DNA of 64,000 bases from the NCBI RefSeq assembly GCF_001426685.1, contig NZ_LMFB01000019.1, positions 41,005 through 105,004 on the forward strand. Direction: 5' to 3'. The notes below the pieces were generated by a model. The model made no database searches and was not told the origin of the DNA. It was given only the letters and a program-made list of their open reading frames with translations. The position numbers and the translations under genes are program-made. Shown one piece after another: positions 8,601-16,954 of this stretch (position 1 is the first letter of the stretch; each line of letters opens with the position of its first letter). Source of the stretch: Rhizobium sp. Root483D2. Its GTDB lineage: Bacteria > Pseudomonadota > Alphaproteobacteria > Rhizobiales > Rhizobiaceae.

Positions 8601-9809
8601 CTATTCGGCGGCTGCGGCTAGTCGTGTGCGACCTGCAAAGCCGATCAGCGTGGCGCCGAGTAGGGCGGACAAACCGGCGAAGGCGAAGACACCGGCGGGG
8701 CCATGGGTTCCGACGATCAAACCGCCGAAGACGGCACCACTCGAAATGGCGATCTGGAAAGTCGTGAGCGTTAGCGCACCGGCACTTTCCGGTTCGTCAG
8801 ACGCCGCCTGAGTGACGAAACTCTGGACGCTGACCGGCAGAGCGCCAAAGGCGAAGCCCCACAGGGTCGTGGCGACTGTGGCGACGATGGGCGAGGCGCC
8901 GGCAAAGCTGAGCACGAACGCGGTGATGGCAATACCGGCTGCCGCAAGTGTCATTGACAGGGCTGTGTTGCGCTCGGCAAGAAATCCGCCGGCAAAATTC
9001 CCGAAAAACCCACCGATACCGAATGCCAGCAGAATTCCCGAGACGCCTTCGACGCCAAAATGTGGTACATCTTCCAGAAACGGGCGGATGAACGTAAACC
9101 CTGCGAAGTGTCCTGCGACGACCAGTAGGATGGTCAGAAGCCCGATGCGGATCGCTGGGCGGCGCAGGACGGTTGCCATCGTGCCTAGATTGGCCGGACC
9201 GGTGGAAGGCATGGCCGGCAAGGTGAGTGCCTGCGCCAAAAGCGCCACCACCCCGAGCACGCCCGTGATGACAAATGCGGACCGCCAGCCCATCATTTCG
9301 CCGACCCAGGCCCCGACCGGTGCTGCGCAGACGGTTGCGGCGGAGACGCCGCCCATGATGATGGCCATGGCCCGTGGCATTAGCCGTTCCGGCACGAGCC
9401 GCATCGCCAAGGCAAGTGACATGGCCCAGAATCCACCAAGGCCGATCCCAAGAAGGGCGCGTGACAAGAGCAGCATCGTCATGCCGCTGGATAAGGCTGC
9501 GATCAGGCTGGACACGATCAGTAGCGCGGTGAGACCCAAGAGCGTATAACGCCGATCGAAACGGCTGGTGCCGACGACGATGGCGGGTCCTGCGATCGCA
9601 CCGACAACGGCTGTCATCGTCACCGATTGCCCGGCCGCGCCGATGCTGACGCCCAGGTCATGCGACATCGGTGTCAGCAGGCTCGCCGGCAAAAATTCTG
9701 CGGTCACCAAACCGAACACGCCGAGGGAGAGGGAAACCACGCCCGCCCAGGCGGGCTTCGTGGTGCCGTCGTCGGCGCGAAAACCGTTTGTCTCATGTCT
9801 GGTATTCAT
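8601..9809 (-). CDS. MFS transporter, DHA1-type drug/sugar efflux family
   Basis: The ATG at 9809 is preceded by GGAGA at good spacing and gives 402 residues; the longer open frame upstream reads through the regulator gene's promoter. Twelve hydrophobic segments are visible, with the loop 2-3 motif RFDRRYTLLGLT and GRTR at the end. The first half contains LPASLLTPMSHDLGVS followed by GAIAGPAIVVG, typical of the small proton-driven efflux proteins of the YdhP/AraJ type. It exports a small compound, probably a toxicant or metabolite. It is divergent from an AraC-type regulator 104 bases away, which likely controls it in response to the exported compound. Confidence 0.85.
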   Translation of the reverse strand: MNTRHETNGFRADDGTTKPAWAGVVSLSLGVFGLVTAEFLPASLLTPMSHDLGVSIGAAGQSVTMTAVVGAIAGPAIVVGTSRFDRRYTLLGLTALLIVSSLIAALSSGMTMLLLSRALLGIGLGGFWAMSLALAMRLVPERLMPRAMAIIMGGVSAATVCAAPVGAWVGEMMGWRSAFVITGVLGVVALLAQALTLPAMPSTGPANLGTMATVLRRPAIRIGLLTILLVVAGHFAGFTFIRPFLEDVPHFGVEGVSGILLAFGIGGFFGNFAGGFLAERNTALSMTLAAAGIAITAFVLSFAGASPIVATVATTLWGFAFGALPVSVQSFVTQAASDEPESAGALTLTTFQIAISSGAVFGGLIVGTHGPAGVFAFAGLSALLGATLIGFAGRTRLAAAAE

Positions 9810-9913
9810 CTGCTGTCTCCATAAATGTTGACAGAAGGCTAGACGGTATGTTCTGGTGTTTCTATGCTGTAAAAGCCAAAAGGCATGACTATTCGTCCAA
9901 CTTTGGTGCTGAG

Positions 9914-10852
9914 ATGACTGATCCGTTGACCGAGATGCTGCGGGGACTGCGCTTGGACGGTGTGGAATATGGCCGTTGCCAGCCCTCCGCCCCTTGGGCG
10001 ACGGCATATCCGAGGCAGGCGGAAGCGCAGTTCCATTTCTTGGCTGCCGGTCATGCTTTTCTGCAGTCACCTTCGGGCGAATGGACCGAAATGCATGCCG
10101 GCGATGCGGTCCTCTTGCCACGCGGCGACGCGCATGTGCTGGCAAGCGCGCCGGGGCTGCCATCAACGCCGGTGGAATGCATGGCCCGAAAGCGTCTTTG
10201 CGATGGTATCGTCGATCTGCAATGCGCCTGCCCTGACACCAGCAATCTTCTTTTCTTTGCGGTAATGCGGTTCAACGTCGATAAGCGGCATCCGCTCCTG
10301 GAACTGATGCCTGATGTCATGCGCACAAGCGACCTGGCTGTCAGCGAGCCGACGATCCCATTGCTGCTGGACGCAATGATGCGGGAGGTGGACATGAACC
10401 GGGTCGGGGCAGGGGGAATTCTCTCGCGCCTGGCTGACGTTCTCACCGCCACACTTATCCGTACCTGGGTTGAGCATGGTTGCGGCGACTCGACTGGCTG
10501 GCTTGCGGCCGTGCGCAATCCGGAAGTCGGCCGTGTGCTGGCGGCTATTCACCTGGATCCGTCGCATGATTGGAGCGTCAACGAACTGGCTCGCCACATG
10601 GGTGCCTCCCGCTCCGGTTTTGCGCAACTGTTTGCCACCGTCGTCGGTGAAACGCCGGCCCGGTACGTGGCCAAGATGCGTATGCATCAAGCCCATCAGT
10701 GGCTGAGGGATGGGCAACGTGTCGCGGTCATCGCCGAACGCCTCGGTTATGAATCAGAAGCGTCCTTCAGCCGCGCCTTCAAACGCATCATCGGCGCGTC
10801 GCCGAGCCAGTTCCGCGAACATGGGAAGAGCAATGGCGCAGTGCGCGTTTGA
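9914..10852 (+). CDS. AraC-family transcriptional regulator with N-terminal cupin
   Basis: The chosen ATG (9914) gives 312 residues starting MTDPLTEMLRGLRLDG, the usual beginning of the cupin_6 AraC group; the frame is open further up but that part is low-quality coding sequence. Residues 20-180 form the cupin ligand-binding domain (FHFLAAGHAFLQ; AVLLPRGDAHVL). The last 100 residues hold two helix-turn-helix motifs (WSVNELARHMGASRSGFAQLF and VAVIAERLGYESEASFSRAF). It reads away from the MFS gene and should regulate it from the shared 9810-9913 interval. Confidence 0.88.
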   Translation: MTDPLTEMLRGLRLDGVEYGRCQPSAPWATAYPRQAEAQFHFLAAGHAFLQSPSGEWTEMHAGDAVLLPRGDAHVLASAPGLPSTPVECMARKRLCDGIVDLQCACPDTSNLLFFAVMRFNVDKRHPLLELMPDVMRTSDLAVSEPTIPLLLDAMMREVDMNRVGAGGILSRLADVLTATLIRTWVEHGCGDSTGWLAAVRNPEVGRVLAAIHLDPSHDWSVNELARHMGASRSGFAQLFATVVGETPARYVAKMRMHQAHQWLRDGQRVAVIAERLGYESEASFSRAFKRIIGASPSQFREHGKSNGAVRV

Positions 10853-11014
10853 TCTGAGTTGGAAATTGTATCGTTGAATTTTGCTGCCATGCGAAGGCGA
10901 ATGTTGCACGTCCTTCATATCGATAGCGACCTGCGCCTTGCCGCCGGGCGCGGATCAAGAGTGAGCGCGGGCGACATGCTGGCGTAAACAATTGATGACG
11001 TATTCGCGCACGAG

Positions 11015-12415
11015 CTAAATAAGAGACGTTCGCGCTCTTTCGAGATAGTTGCCTGATCCTTTGGTCGCGACGAGCACCTCACCGTTCGTCACTGTCTTTC
11101 CGCGTAGCAGCACCCGCACCGGCCAGCCCGTGACCTCCAGCCCCTCATAGGGTGTATAGTCAGCGCCGTGATGCAGGATGCCGTTCGTGATGACGACGGA
11201 TTTCTTTGGGTCCCAGAGCGCAATATCTGCATCCGAACCGATGGCGATCGTTCCCTTTTTGGGATAGAGGCCATAGAGTTTGGCATGGTTGGTGGATGAA
11301 AGCGCGACGAACTGGTTGAGATCGATCCGCCCCTTGACGACGCCTTCGGAAAACAGGATGGGCAGCCGGGTCTCGACACCCGGAATTCCATTCGGGATCC
11401 AGCGAAAATTCCGTTTCCCTTTTTCATTCAGCTTGCCTTGATCATCCTCGAAGCGAAACGGGCAGTGGTCTGAGGAGAAGAGGTCGAAGGTTCCGTTTTG
11501 CAGGCCTTCCCAGCATGCCGCCTGGCTTTCCTTGTCGCGCGGCGGCGGGGAGCAGACGAATTTTGCGCCCTCCAGCTCCGTGGCGTCGAGGTCGTCCGCC
11601 GTCAACATCAGATATTGCGGGCAGGTTTCCCCCGCGACCTTGCTGCTGCGGGCGCGTGCCCGCTGGATTTCTTCCATGGCCTCGCGGTTCGAAACATGGA
11701 CGATGACGATCGGCGTATCGACGATTTCGGCCAGCGATAATGCCCGGTGGGTTGCCTCGCGCTCAGCAGCGACGGGGCGGCTGCTGGCATGATATTTTGG
11801 CGCCAGTTCGCCGTTCTTCTCATGGCGGCCGATCAGGAAACGGATGGCATCCTCATTTTCGCAATGGACCATCACCAGAGCGCCGGACGAGCGTGCGCTA
11901 TCGAGCGTCGCCAGAATCTCGTCATCGCGAAGGCGCAGATTGTCATAGGTCATGAAGACCTTGATCGAGGTATAGCCGTCTTCGACCAGAGCTGGCAGTT
12001 CCTGCCCCAGCACATATCCGGTCGGATCGGTGACGACGAGATGGAAGCTGACGTCAACATAGCATTCACCGTCAGCCTTGCCGTGATAGACCTTGAGAGA
12101 TTCCCTGAGCGTCGTGCCCTTTTCCTGCATGCAGAACGGCATCACCGTGGTGTTGCCGCCGAAAGCTGCCGACAATGTGCCGCTGGCGAAATCATCGGCC
12201 ATGACGATGCCGTCGCCGGACGGCTGCGCAAGATGCACGTGGCTATCGATACCGCCGGGCATGACGTAGAGGCCGCTGGCATCGATGATCTCCGCCGCGT
12301 CATCAAGACTGCCGGCGAGGGCTGTGATGCGGCCATCCTGGATGCCGACATCGCACCGGAAGGTATCGCTGGCGGTAACGACGGTTCCGTTGCGGATAAT
12401 CGTGTCGAACTTCAT
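11015..12415 (-). CDS. D-hydantoinase / dihydropyrimidinase family amidohydrolase
   Basis: This 466-residue protein has all binuclear zinc ligands of the cyclic amidohydrolase family: H59 and H61 (GGIDSHVHL), carbamylated K152 (SIKVFMTYDN), H184 (VHCEN), H240 (IVHVSN) and D316 (SSDHCPF). It hydrolyses the ring of dihydropyrimidines, 5-substituted hydantoins or related cyclic amides to N-carbamoyl acids. The start has a strong GGAGG at 9 bases. It is the last gene of a leftward operon with a PLP enzyme and an amino-acid ABC transporter. No N-carbamoylase or other pyrimidine-catabolism gene is present, so the true substrate may be a different cyclic amide imported by the ABC system. The allantoinase and dihydroorotase branches share the fold but fit the context less well. 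Confidence 0.88.
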   Translation of the reverse strand: MKFDTIIRNGTVVTASDTFRCDVGIQDGRITALAGSLDDAAEIIDASGLYVMPGGIDSHVHLAQPSGDGIVMADDFASGTLSAAFGGNTTVMPFCMQEKGTTLRESLKVYHGKADGECYVDVSFHLVVTDPTGYVLGQELPALVEDGYTSIKVFMTYDNLRLRDDEILATLDSARSSGALVMVHCENEDAIRFLIGRHEKNGELAPKYHASSRPVAAEREATHRALSLAEIVDTPIVIVHVSNREAMEEIQRARARSSKVAGETCPQYLMLTADDLDATELEGAKFVCSPPPRDKESQAACWEGLQNGTFDLFSSDHCPFRFEDDQGKLNEKGKRNFRWIPNGIPGVETRLPILFSEGVVKGRIDLNQFVALSSTNHAKLYGLYPKKGTIAIGSDADIALWDPKKSVVITNGILHHGADYTPYEGLEVTGWPVRVLLRGKTVTNGEVLVATKGSGNYLERARTSLI

Positions 12416-12431
12416 GCGGGATCCTCCGGGT

Positions 12432-13715
12432 TCAAGCGGACGTGGCGACGGTAGCGCCGGCGGAGGTGAGGATCTGATCCAACGCCGACGTCATCCGGTC
12501 AATCTCTTCGATCGTGTTGTAGTGAACCATCGAGACACGGACCATGCCATTGTTTTCGGTGAGGCCGAGATATTCAGCGAGCCTGCGCGAGTGGAAGTCG
12601 CCAAAGCGGATCGCGATGCGATGGGCATCCATCGCCTTGCAGATTTCAGCCGAGTCACGGCCGTCGAAGACGAAGCTGATGGTGGGGATGCGGTGGCCGT
12701 CGCGGTTGGTACTCTGACCGATGATCCGGCAGTCGTTGCGGCCCCGAAGATAGCCGAGAAGCCGGTCGACGAGCGCATTTTCCTGCAGCGTGATCGCGTC
12801 ATAGGCCGCGACGATCTTTTCACGGGTGGAGCCCGTTTCTCCGGCCTTTTCGCCGAGTTCGCTGAGGTAGTCGACGATACCGCAGGTCGAATAGGCGAGC
12901 TCATAGTTCGGGTTGCCGGGCTCCAGTTTGCCCGGCACTTTGTCCTTGCCGTAGAAGTAGTGGTAGAGCGTGTCGAGTTCGAGCAGGTGCTCGTACTTGC
13001 CATACATCAGTGCGTAATGCGGACCATAGGTCTTGTAGAGGCTGAAGACGTAGTAATCGACATTCCAGTCCTGAACATCGATCGCACGGTGCGGCGCATA
13101 GGCGACGGCATCGATGCAGATGCGCGCCCCCTTGGAGTGAACGAAATCGGCGATCTCCCGCACCGGATTGATCGAGCCGAGGATGTTCGACACATGGGTG
13201 ATGCAGACCAGCTTCGTGCGATCTGACATCAGCGGTTCGAGATCGGCAACATCGAGCGTGAAAGTGTCCTTGTTCAGCGGCCAGAACTTGACGGCCATGC
13301 CGGCATCACGCAGCCGGTCCCAGGGGCCAATATTGGATTCGTGGTCGGCAATGGTGACGACGATCTCGTCGCCTGGCGTCAACTGGCTGGTCATGGCGCG
13401 GGCGAGGTTCTGTAAGAGCGCGGTGGTTGAATTGCCGAAGACAATTTCCTCCGGCCGCCTCGCGTTGACGAGATGCATCGCCGCCGTGCGGGCTTCATAA
13501 AGGGCCTTTGCGGCCGCCTGCGACACCTCGTAACTGCCGCCAATCTGGACGTTCTTGTCATAGAGGAAGGTATTGATCCGCTCGACGGCGCGCTTGAGGA
13601 TCTGCGATCCGCCGGCATTGTCGAAAAACGTCCAGCCATGGGAAAGACCGGGAAACTGGCTACGGACGAAGTCGATATCCAGTCGATCCTGGGTCGGGTT
13701 GTCTTGGTTCGGCAT
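12432..13715 (-). CDS. class V aminotransferase / cysteine desulfurase-like PLP enzyme
   Basis: The 427-residue protein starts with LDIDFVRSQFPGL and FFDNAGGSQ, the usual opening of the SufS/CsdA-like group. It has the PLP aspartate and following residues in ICIDAVAYAPHRAID, and the Schiff-base lysine in FSLYKTYGPH. Members of this branch are often called cysteine desulfurase-like but many act on other amino acids, as aminotransferases, lyases or epimerases. An internal NSTTALLQNLA provides the phosphate-binding loop. The start has TGGAGG upstream. Its place between a hydantoinase and an amino-acid ABC transporter indicates a catabolic role in handling the amino acid released from or related to the imported substrate; it has no Isc or Suf neighbours. 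Confidence 0.83.
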   Translation of the reverse strand: MPNQDNPTQDRLDIDFVRSQFPGLSHGWTFFDNAGGSQILKRAVERINTFLYDKNVQIGGSYEVSQAAAKALYEARTAAMHLVNARRPEEIVFGNSTTALLQNLARAMTSQLTPGDEIVVTIADHESNIGPWDRLRDAGMAVKFWPLNKDTFTLDVADLEPLMSDRTKLVCITHVSNILGSINPVREIADFVHSKGARICIDAVAYAPHRAIDVQDWNVDYYVFSLYKTYGPHYALMYGKYEHLLELDTLYHYFYGKDKVPGKLEPGNPNYELAYSTCGIVDYLSELGEKAGETGSTREKIVAAYDAITLQENALVDRLLGYLRGRNDCRIIGQSTNRDGHRIPTISFVFDGRDSAEICKAMDAHRIAIRFGDFHSRRLAEYLGLTENNGMVRVSMVHYNTIEEIDRMTSALDQILTSAGATVATSA

Positions 13716-13744
13716 GTGGTCCTCCAGACCGTCTTTTGTTTTTC

Positions 13745-14482
13745 TCAGTGATTGAGAACGGCGCGCAGGAACCCGCGCGTCCGCTCTTCCTTAGGGTTGT
13801 CGAAGATTTCGCCCGGTGTGCCCTGTTCGATGATCCGGCCGCCGTCCATGAAGATGACACGGTCGGCCACCTGCCGGGCAAATCCCATCTCGTGGGTGAC
13901 GACGATCATCGTCACACCGGTGCCAGCGAGCCTCTTCATGACATCCAGCACCTCGCCGACCATTTCCGGGTCGAGCGACGAGGTCGGCTCGTCGAACAGC
14001 ATCACCTTCGGCTCCATCGCCAGGGCGCGGGCAATCGCGACGCGTTGCTGCTGTCCCCCCGAAAGTTTCCCGGGATATTTCTCCGCCTGCTCCGCAATGC
14101 CGACACGAGAAAGAAGCTCGCGTGCCTTGCGCTCTGCCTCTTCAGGTTTCTTGCCCCGCACGCGCATGGGGGCAAGCATGACGTTTTTCAAAACCGTCAG
14201 ATGCGGGAAGAGGTTGAAGGATTGGAACACCATGCCCACTTCGGCCCGAACCTTGGCCAGCGCCTTGCCCGGCCCGACGGTGACGCCATCGACGACAATG
14301 CTGCTATCGCTGGAAAAAGCCTCAAGCCGGTTGATGCAGCGGATAAGGGTCGACTTTCCGGAACCGGATGGCCCGATGACGCAGACGACTTCCCCCTCGG
14401 CAATGGTAAGATCGATGCCGTGCAGCACGGTGAAGATGCCATAGGCCTTTTTCAGATTGGTGATCTGGATGAGCTGGCTCAT
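13745..14482 (-). CDS. amino-acid ABC transporter ATP-binding protein (GlnQ/HisP type)
   Basis: A 245-residue ATPase with Walker [10 protein letters not shown], signature [16 protein letters not shown], Walker [13 protein letters not shown] and the H-loop VVTHEMGFA. The length and the SSLDPE sequence are typical of polar amino-acid importers. It overlaps the permease stop by ATGA (14479-14482), so the two are made together. It powers uptake through the adjacent permease and binding protein. Confidence 0.93.
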   Translation of the reverse strand: MSQLIQITNLKKAYGIFTVLHGIDLTIAEGEVVCVIGPSGSGKSTLIRCINRLEAFSSDSSIVVDGVTVGPGKALAKVRAEVGMVFQSFNLFPHLTVLKNVMLAPMRVRGKKPEEAERKARELLSRVGIAEQAEKYPGKLSGGQQQRVAIARALAMEPKVMLFDEPTSSLDPEMVGEVLDVMKRLAGTGVTMIVVTHEMGFARQVADRVIFMDGGRIIEQGTPGEIFDNPKEERTRGFLRAVLNH

Positions 14483-15153
14483 GAGCGCTTCTCCCCGCCG
14501 AAGCGTTTTTCAAGGCGCGCCACGATGCTGACCAGCGGCCAGAGCAGGGCAACATAGATGAGGGCCGCGCCGATCAGCGGCGTCGGATTGGCTGAGAGGG
14601 CCTGCGCCTGGGTGGCCTGTTTGAGGAGGTCGGGCATGGCGACGACAGAGGCGAGGGCGGTGTCCTTGAGGACGTTGATGCAATTGTTGGTCAGTGGCGG
14701 AATAACGATCTTGATGGCCTGCGGCAGGATCACGTCGATCATCATGTGGCGGCTGGAAAGCCCCAGCGCCTGCGATGCCTCAAACTGGCCATGCGGAATG
14801 GCCTCGATGCCAGCACGGAAAATTTCCGCCGTATAGGCCGATGACACGAGGGTCAGTGCCACGACGGCCGAGACGAAAGGCGAAAACCGGATGCCGACAA
14901 AGGGCAGGGCGTAATAGACCACGATCAGCAGCACCAGAAGAGGGATCGAGCGGAAAATGTCGATGTAGATCTTGGCAAGGAACGGAAATGGACCGGCTCC
15001 GTAAAGCCTGACGAGCGCCAGAAACAGGCCGCCGGCCAGACCGGCGACGATGCTTGTAATGCCGATTTCCAGCGTCACCAGAAGCCCTGATAAAAGCAGC
15101 GGAAAGGTTTCGATCAGGATTGGTATATTGAAGAAGGTATTGAGCAGATTCAT
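14479..15153 (-). CDS. amino-acid ABC transporter permease (HisM/GltK type)
   Basis: A 224-residue membrane protein with about five hydrophobic segments. It starts near [15 protein letters not shown] and has the EAA loop [22 protein letters not shown] that contacts the ATPase. Only one permease gene is present, so the transporter channel is probably a homodimer. It lies between the ATPase and the binding protein in the leftward operon; a stable hairpin separates it from the binding-protein gene. Confidence 0.92.
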   Translation of the reverse strand: MNLLNTFFNIPILIETFPLLLSGLLVTLEIGITSIVAGLAGGLFLALVRLYGAGPFPFLAKIYIDIFRSIPLLVLLIVVYYALPFVGIRFSPFVSAVVALTLVSSAYTAEIFRAGIEAIPHGQFEASQALGLSSRHMMIDVILPQAIKIVIPPLTNNCINVLKDTALASVVAMPDLLKQATQAQALSANPTPLIGAALIYVALLWPLVSIVARLEKRFGGEKRS

Positions 15154-15170
15154 GAGGCCACCGGCTTTGA

Positions 15171-15204
15171 ATGTGATGGCGGCGCGCCAACGCCGTCATC
15201 ACAT
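15171..15204 (-). terminator. intercistronic hairpin between binding-protein and permease genes
   Basis: ATGTGATG (15171-15178) pairs with CATCACAT (15197-15204), and CGGCG (15180-15184) with CGCCG (15191-15195), with one mismatch and a 6-base loop. There is no U-run. Placed just after the binding-protein stop, it probably stabilises or attenuates the mRNA so that more binding protein than permease is made. Confidence 0.6.
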
Positions 15205-15214
15205 GGGGTCACGG

Positions 15215-16015
15215 TTACTTGGCTGACGGCATGTCCATGACCATCACGGTCGATGTCGTATCTTCGGCCTTGGCACCGAACCAGGTCTCGTGCAGCTTGG
15301 CGACGAACCCTTCCTTCTTTAGCGTCGAAATGACCTCATTGACCTCGGTCGCCAAAGGATCGCCCTTGTTGAACATGACGGAATATTTCTCGCCCGTCGT
15401 GATGCGCTCCACCACCTTCAGTTCCGGCTTGTCCTTCACGTAGTACTGAAGGGCCGGAATATCGCTGATATAGCCGTCGATGCGGCCGGCAGCCAGGTCG
15501 AGCATGGCTGGCGACAGGCCCTCGAACTTGCGGATCTCGCCAAGCTTGTATTTTGCCGTATTGGTGGTCGCCCACATGTCGCCGGTCGAGCCGGTATCGA
15601 CGCCGACGACTTTGCCTTCCATGGTGGAAACGCCGGAAATGCCACTGGAGGCCAGCACCGTCAACGACTGGTCACTGTCATAGTATGGCTGCGCGAAAGT
15701 CACGGATTCCAGCCGTTTTTCAGTGATCGTGATGGACGAGACGGCCATATTGATGCGGCCGGACTGAACGGCGGAAAACAGCCCGCTGAAAGGGATGTTG
15801 ACAAATTCGACGGACTTGCCGAGCCGCTTGCCGATTTCGGTCACAAGGTCGATTTCAAAGCCGACGGTCTTGCCGGACGCATCCTGAAATTCCCACGGGA
15901 CGTTGCCGATGTTTGCGCCGACTGTCAGATCGGCTGCGATGGAAGAGGATGCAAAGCCTGCCGTGGCAAGCAGAGCGGACAGGATGGTGGACTTGATACG
16001 GGTGAGCGTTTTCAT
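15215..16015 (-). CDS. amino-acid ABC transporter substrate-binding protein
   Basis: A 266-residue protein with a Sec signal peptide (about 1-28, cleavage after SSIAA). The mature part has the SBP_bac_3 pattern: LTVGANIGNVPWEFQD near the start, VGFEIDLVTEIGKRLG, FSGLFSAVQSGRINMAVSS and ITITEKRLESVTFAQPYY. This family binds polar amino acids and related small zwitterions in the periplasm. It is the first gene of the operon, 169 bases from a divergent FadR-type regulator and just downstream of a palindromic operator. The ligand is unknown; the hydantoinase downstream suggests a cyclic amide or its amino-acid product. Confidence 0.92.
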   Translation of the reverse strand: MKTLTRIKSTILSALLATAGFASSSIAADLTVGANIGNVPWEFQDASGKTVGFEIDLVTEIGKRLGKSVEFVNIPFSGLFSAVQSGRINMAVSSITITEKRLESVTFAQPYYDSDQSLTVLASSGISGVSTMEGKVVGVDTGSTGDMWATTNTAKYKLGEIRKFEGLSPAMLDLAAGRIDGYISDIPALQYYVKDKPELKVVERITTGEKYSVMFNKGDPLATEVNEVISTLKKEGFVAKLHETWFGAKAEDTTSTVMVMDMPSAK

Positions 16016-16069
16016 GATGTTCCCCTTGATTTTTTGGCTTAAACACGTTTACGCTGGATTGACTGGTCT

Positions 16070-16086
16070 AACTGGTCAGACCGGTT
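16070..16086. promoter_or_regulatory. FadR/PdhR-type operator
   Basis: AACTGGTCAGACCGGTT is a 17-bp near-perfect palindrome (one mismatched pair) with the GGT...ACC core known for FadR/PdhR-type GntR regulators. A further half site TGGTC lies just left of it (about 16064). It sits in the interval between the ABC operon and the divergent GntR gene, so it is the likely binding site of that regulator. Confidence 0.65.
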
Positions 16087-16184
16087 CAACCAAGGAAGCA
16101 TGACTGTCTGGCAATTGCAAGACAGCGTGCCGATAAAATAGACTGGCTCAGATAATAGGCGGCAGCGTTGTAGCGCACAGCGCG

Positions 16185-16898
16185 ATGGTACGAATGGATC
16201 ACACGAGAATGTTGAACAGAACTTTGGTTCCCCAATCGGTCGCCCGCGAGATCCAGACCATGATCCAGAATGGCAGCTTGAAGATTGGCGAAAAGATTCC
16301 CTCGCAACGGGACTTCTCGCAGAAATTCGGCATCAGCCGGGCATCGTTGCGGGAAGCCTTGTTGACACTCGAGACACTTGGCTTGCTGAAAACGGAGGCG
16401 GGACGGGGGACATTCGTTTCAGGCGGCCCGTCCTCGGAATCCAACCATATGGCGCCCTGGCGCTATTCCGGCAGCTATTCGGTATTCGACGTGTTCCAAA
16501 CGCGCATCATGCTGGAGGGGCAAATCGCGAGCCTGTCAGCCGGAAGGCTCATGGCCAATCAGTTGGAGCAAATGGAGCATGCAACCCGCCAGATGGAAGA
16601 GTGCTGGGCGAAACAGGATCTATTGGCCAATGTCGAGGCCGACCTGGAGTTTCACGCAATCATCGCATCGGCGTGCAGCAACACGATGCTGCGTGCGCTC
16701 TATGAAACCGTGCGCGAACAGCTGACGGAAACACAGCGCCAGCCAATCCCGATAACCGACCCGGCCCGCATGAGCGCGTCCATCGCGGAGCACCGTCGTA
16801 TCATAGCGGCCCTGCGCTCCAATGATCCCACTTCTGCGCGTGCTGAAATGGAAACGCATATCCGCAATACGGCGCGCTGCGCCGGGCTCGAACCCTAG
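16185..16898 (+). CDS. GntR-family (FadR subgroup) transcriptional regulator
   Basis: A 237-residue protein. Residues 10-75 form the winged helix (VAREIQTMIQNGSLKIGEKI; SQRDFSQKFGISRASLREAL; GLLKTEAGRGTFV). Residues 95-225 are the all-helical FCD effector domain, with the metal-binding type residues in EADLEFHAIIASA and SIAEHRRIIAAL. ATGs at 16194 and 16209 are possible later starts. It is divergent from the hydantoin/amino-acid ABC operon and very likely represses it until the substrate or a breakdown product binds. Confidence 0.9.
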   Translation: MVRMDHTRMLNRTLVPQSVAREIQTMIQNGSLKIGEKIPSQRDFSQKFGISRASLREALLTLETLGLLKTEAGRGTFVSGGPSSESNHMAPWRYSGSYSVFDVFQTRIMLEGQIASLSAGRLMANQLEQMEHATRQMEECWAKQDLLANVEADLEFHAIIASACSNTMLRALYETVREQLTETQRQPIPITDPARMSASIAEHRRIIAALRSNDPTSARAEMETHIRNTARCAGLEP

Positions 16899-16931
16899 AA
16901 AGAACGTCATGCGGCAGGAGCCCTGATGCGT

Positions 16932-16954
16932 GCGGCGATTGACGCCGCTTTATT
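16932..16954 (+). terminator. terminator after the GntR gene
   Basis: GCGGCG (16932-16937) and CGCCGC (16943-16948) form a perfect 6-bp stem with a 5-base loop, followed by TTTATT. It overlaps the stop of the converging aldo/keto reductase gene. Confidence 0.6.

Noticed and set aside
12285-13226. Long antisense frame opposite the PLP-enzyme gene
   Set aside because: Opposite strand of a well-supported gene; a typical shadow frame in GC-rich DNA.
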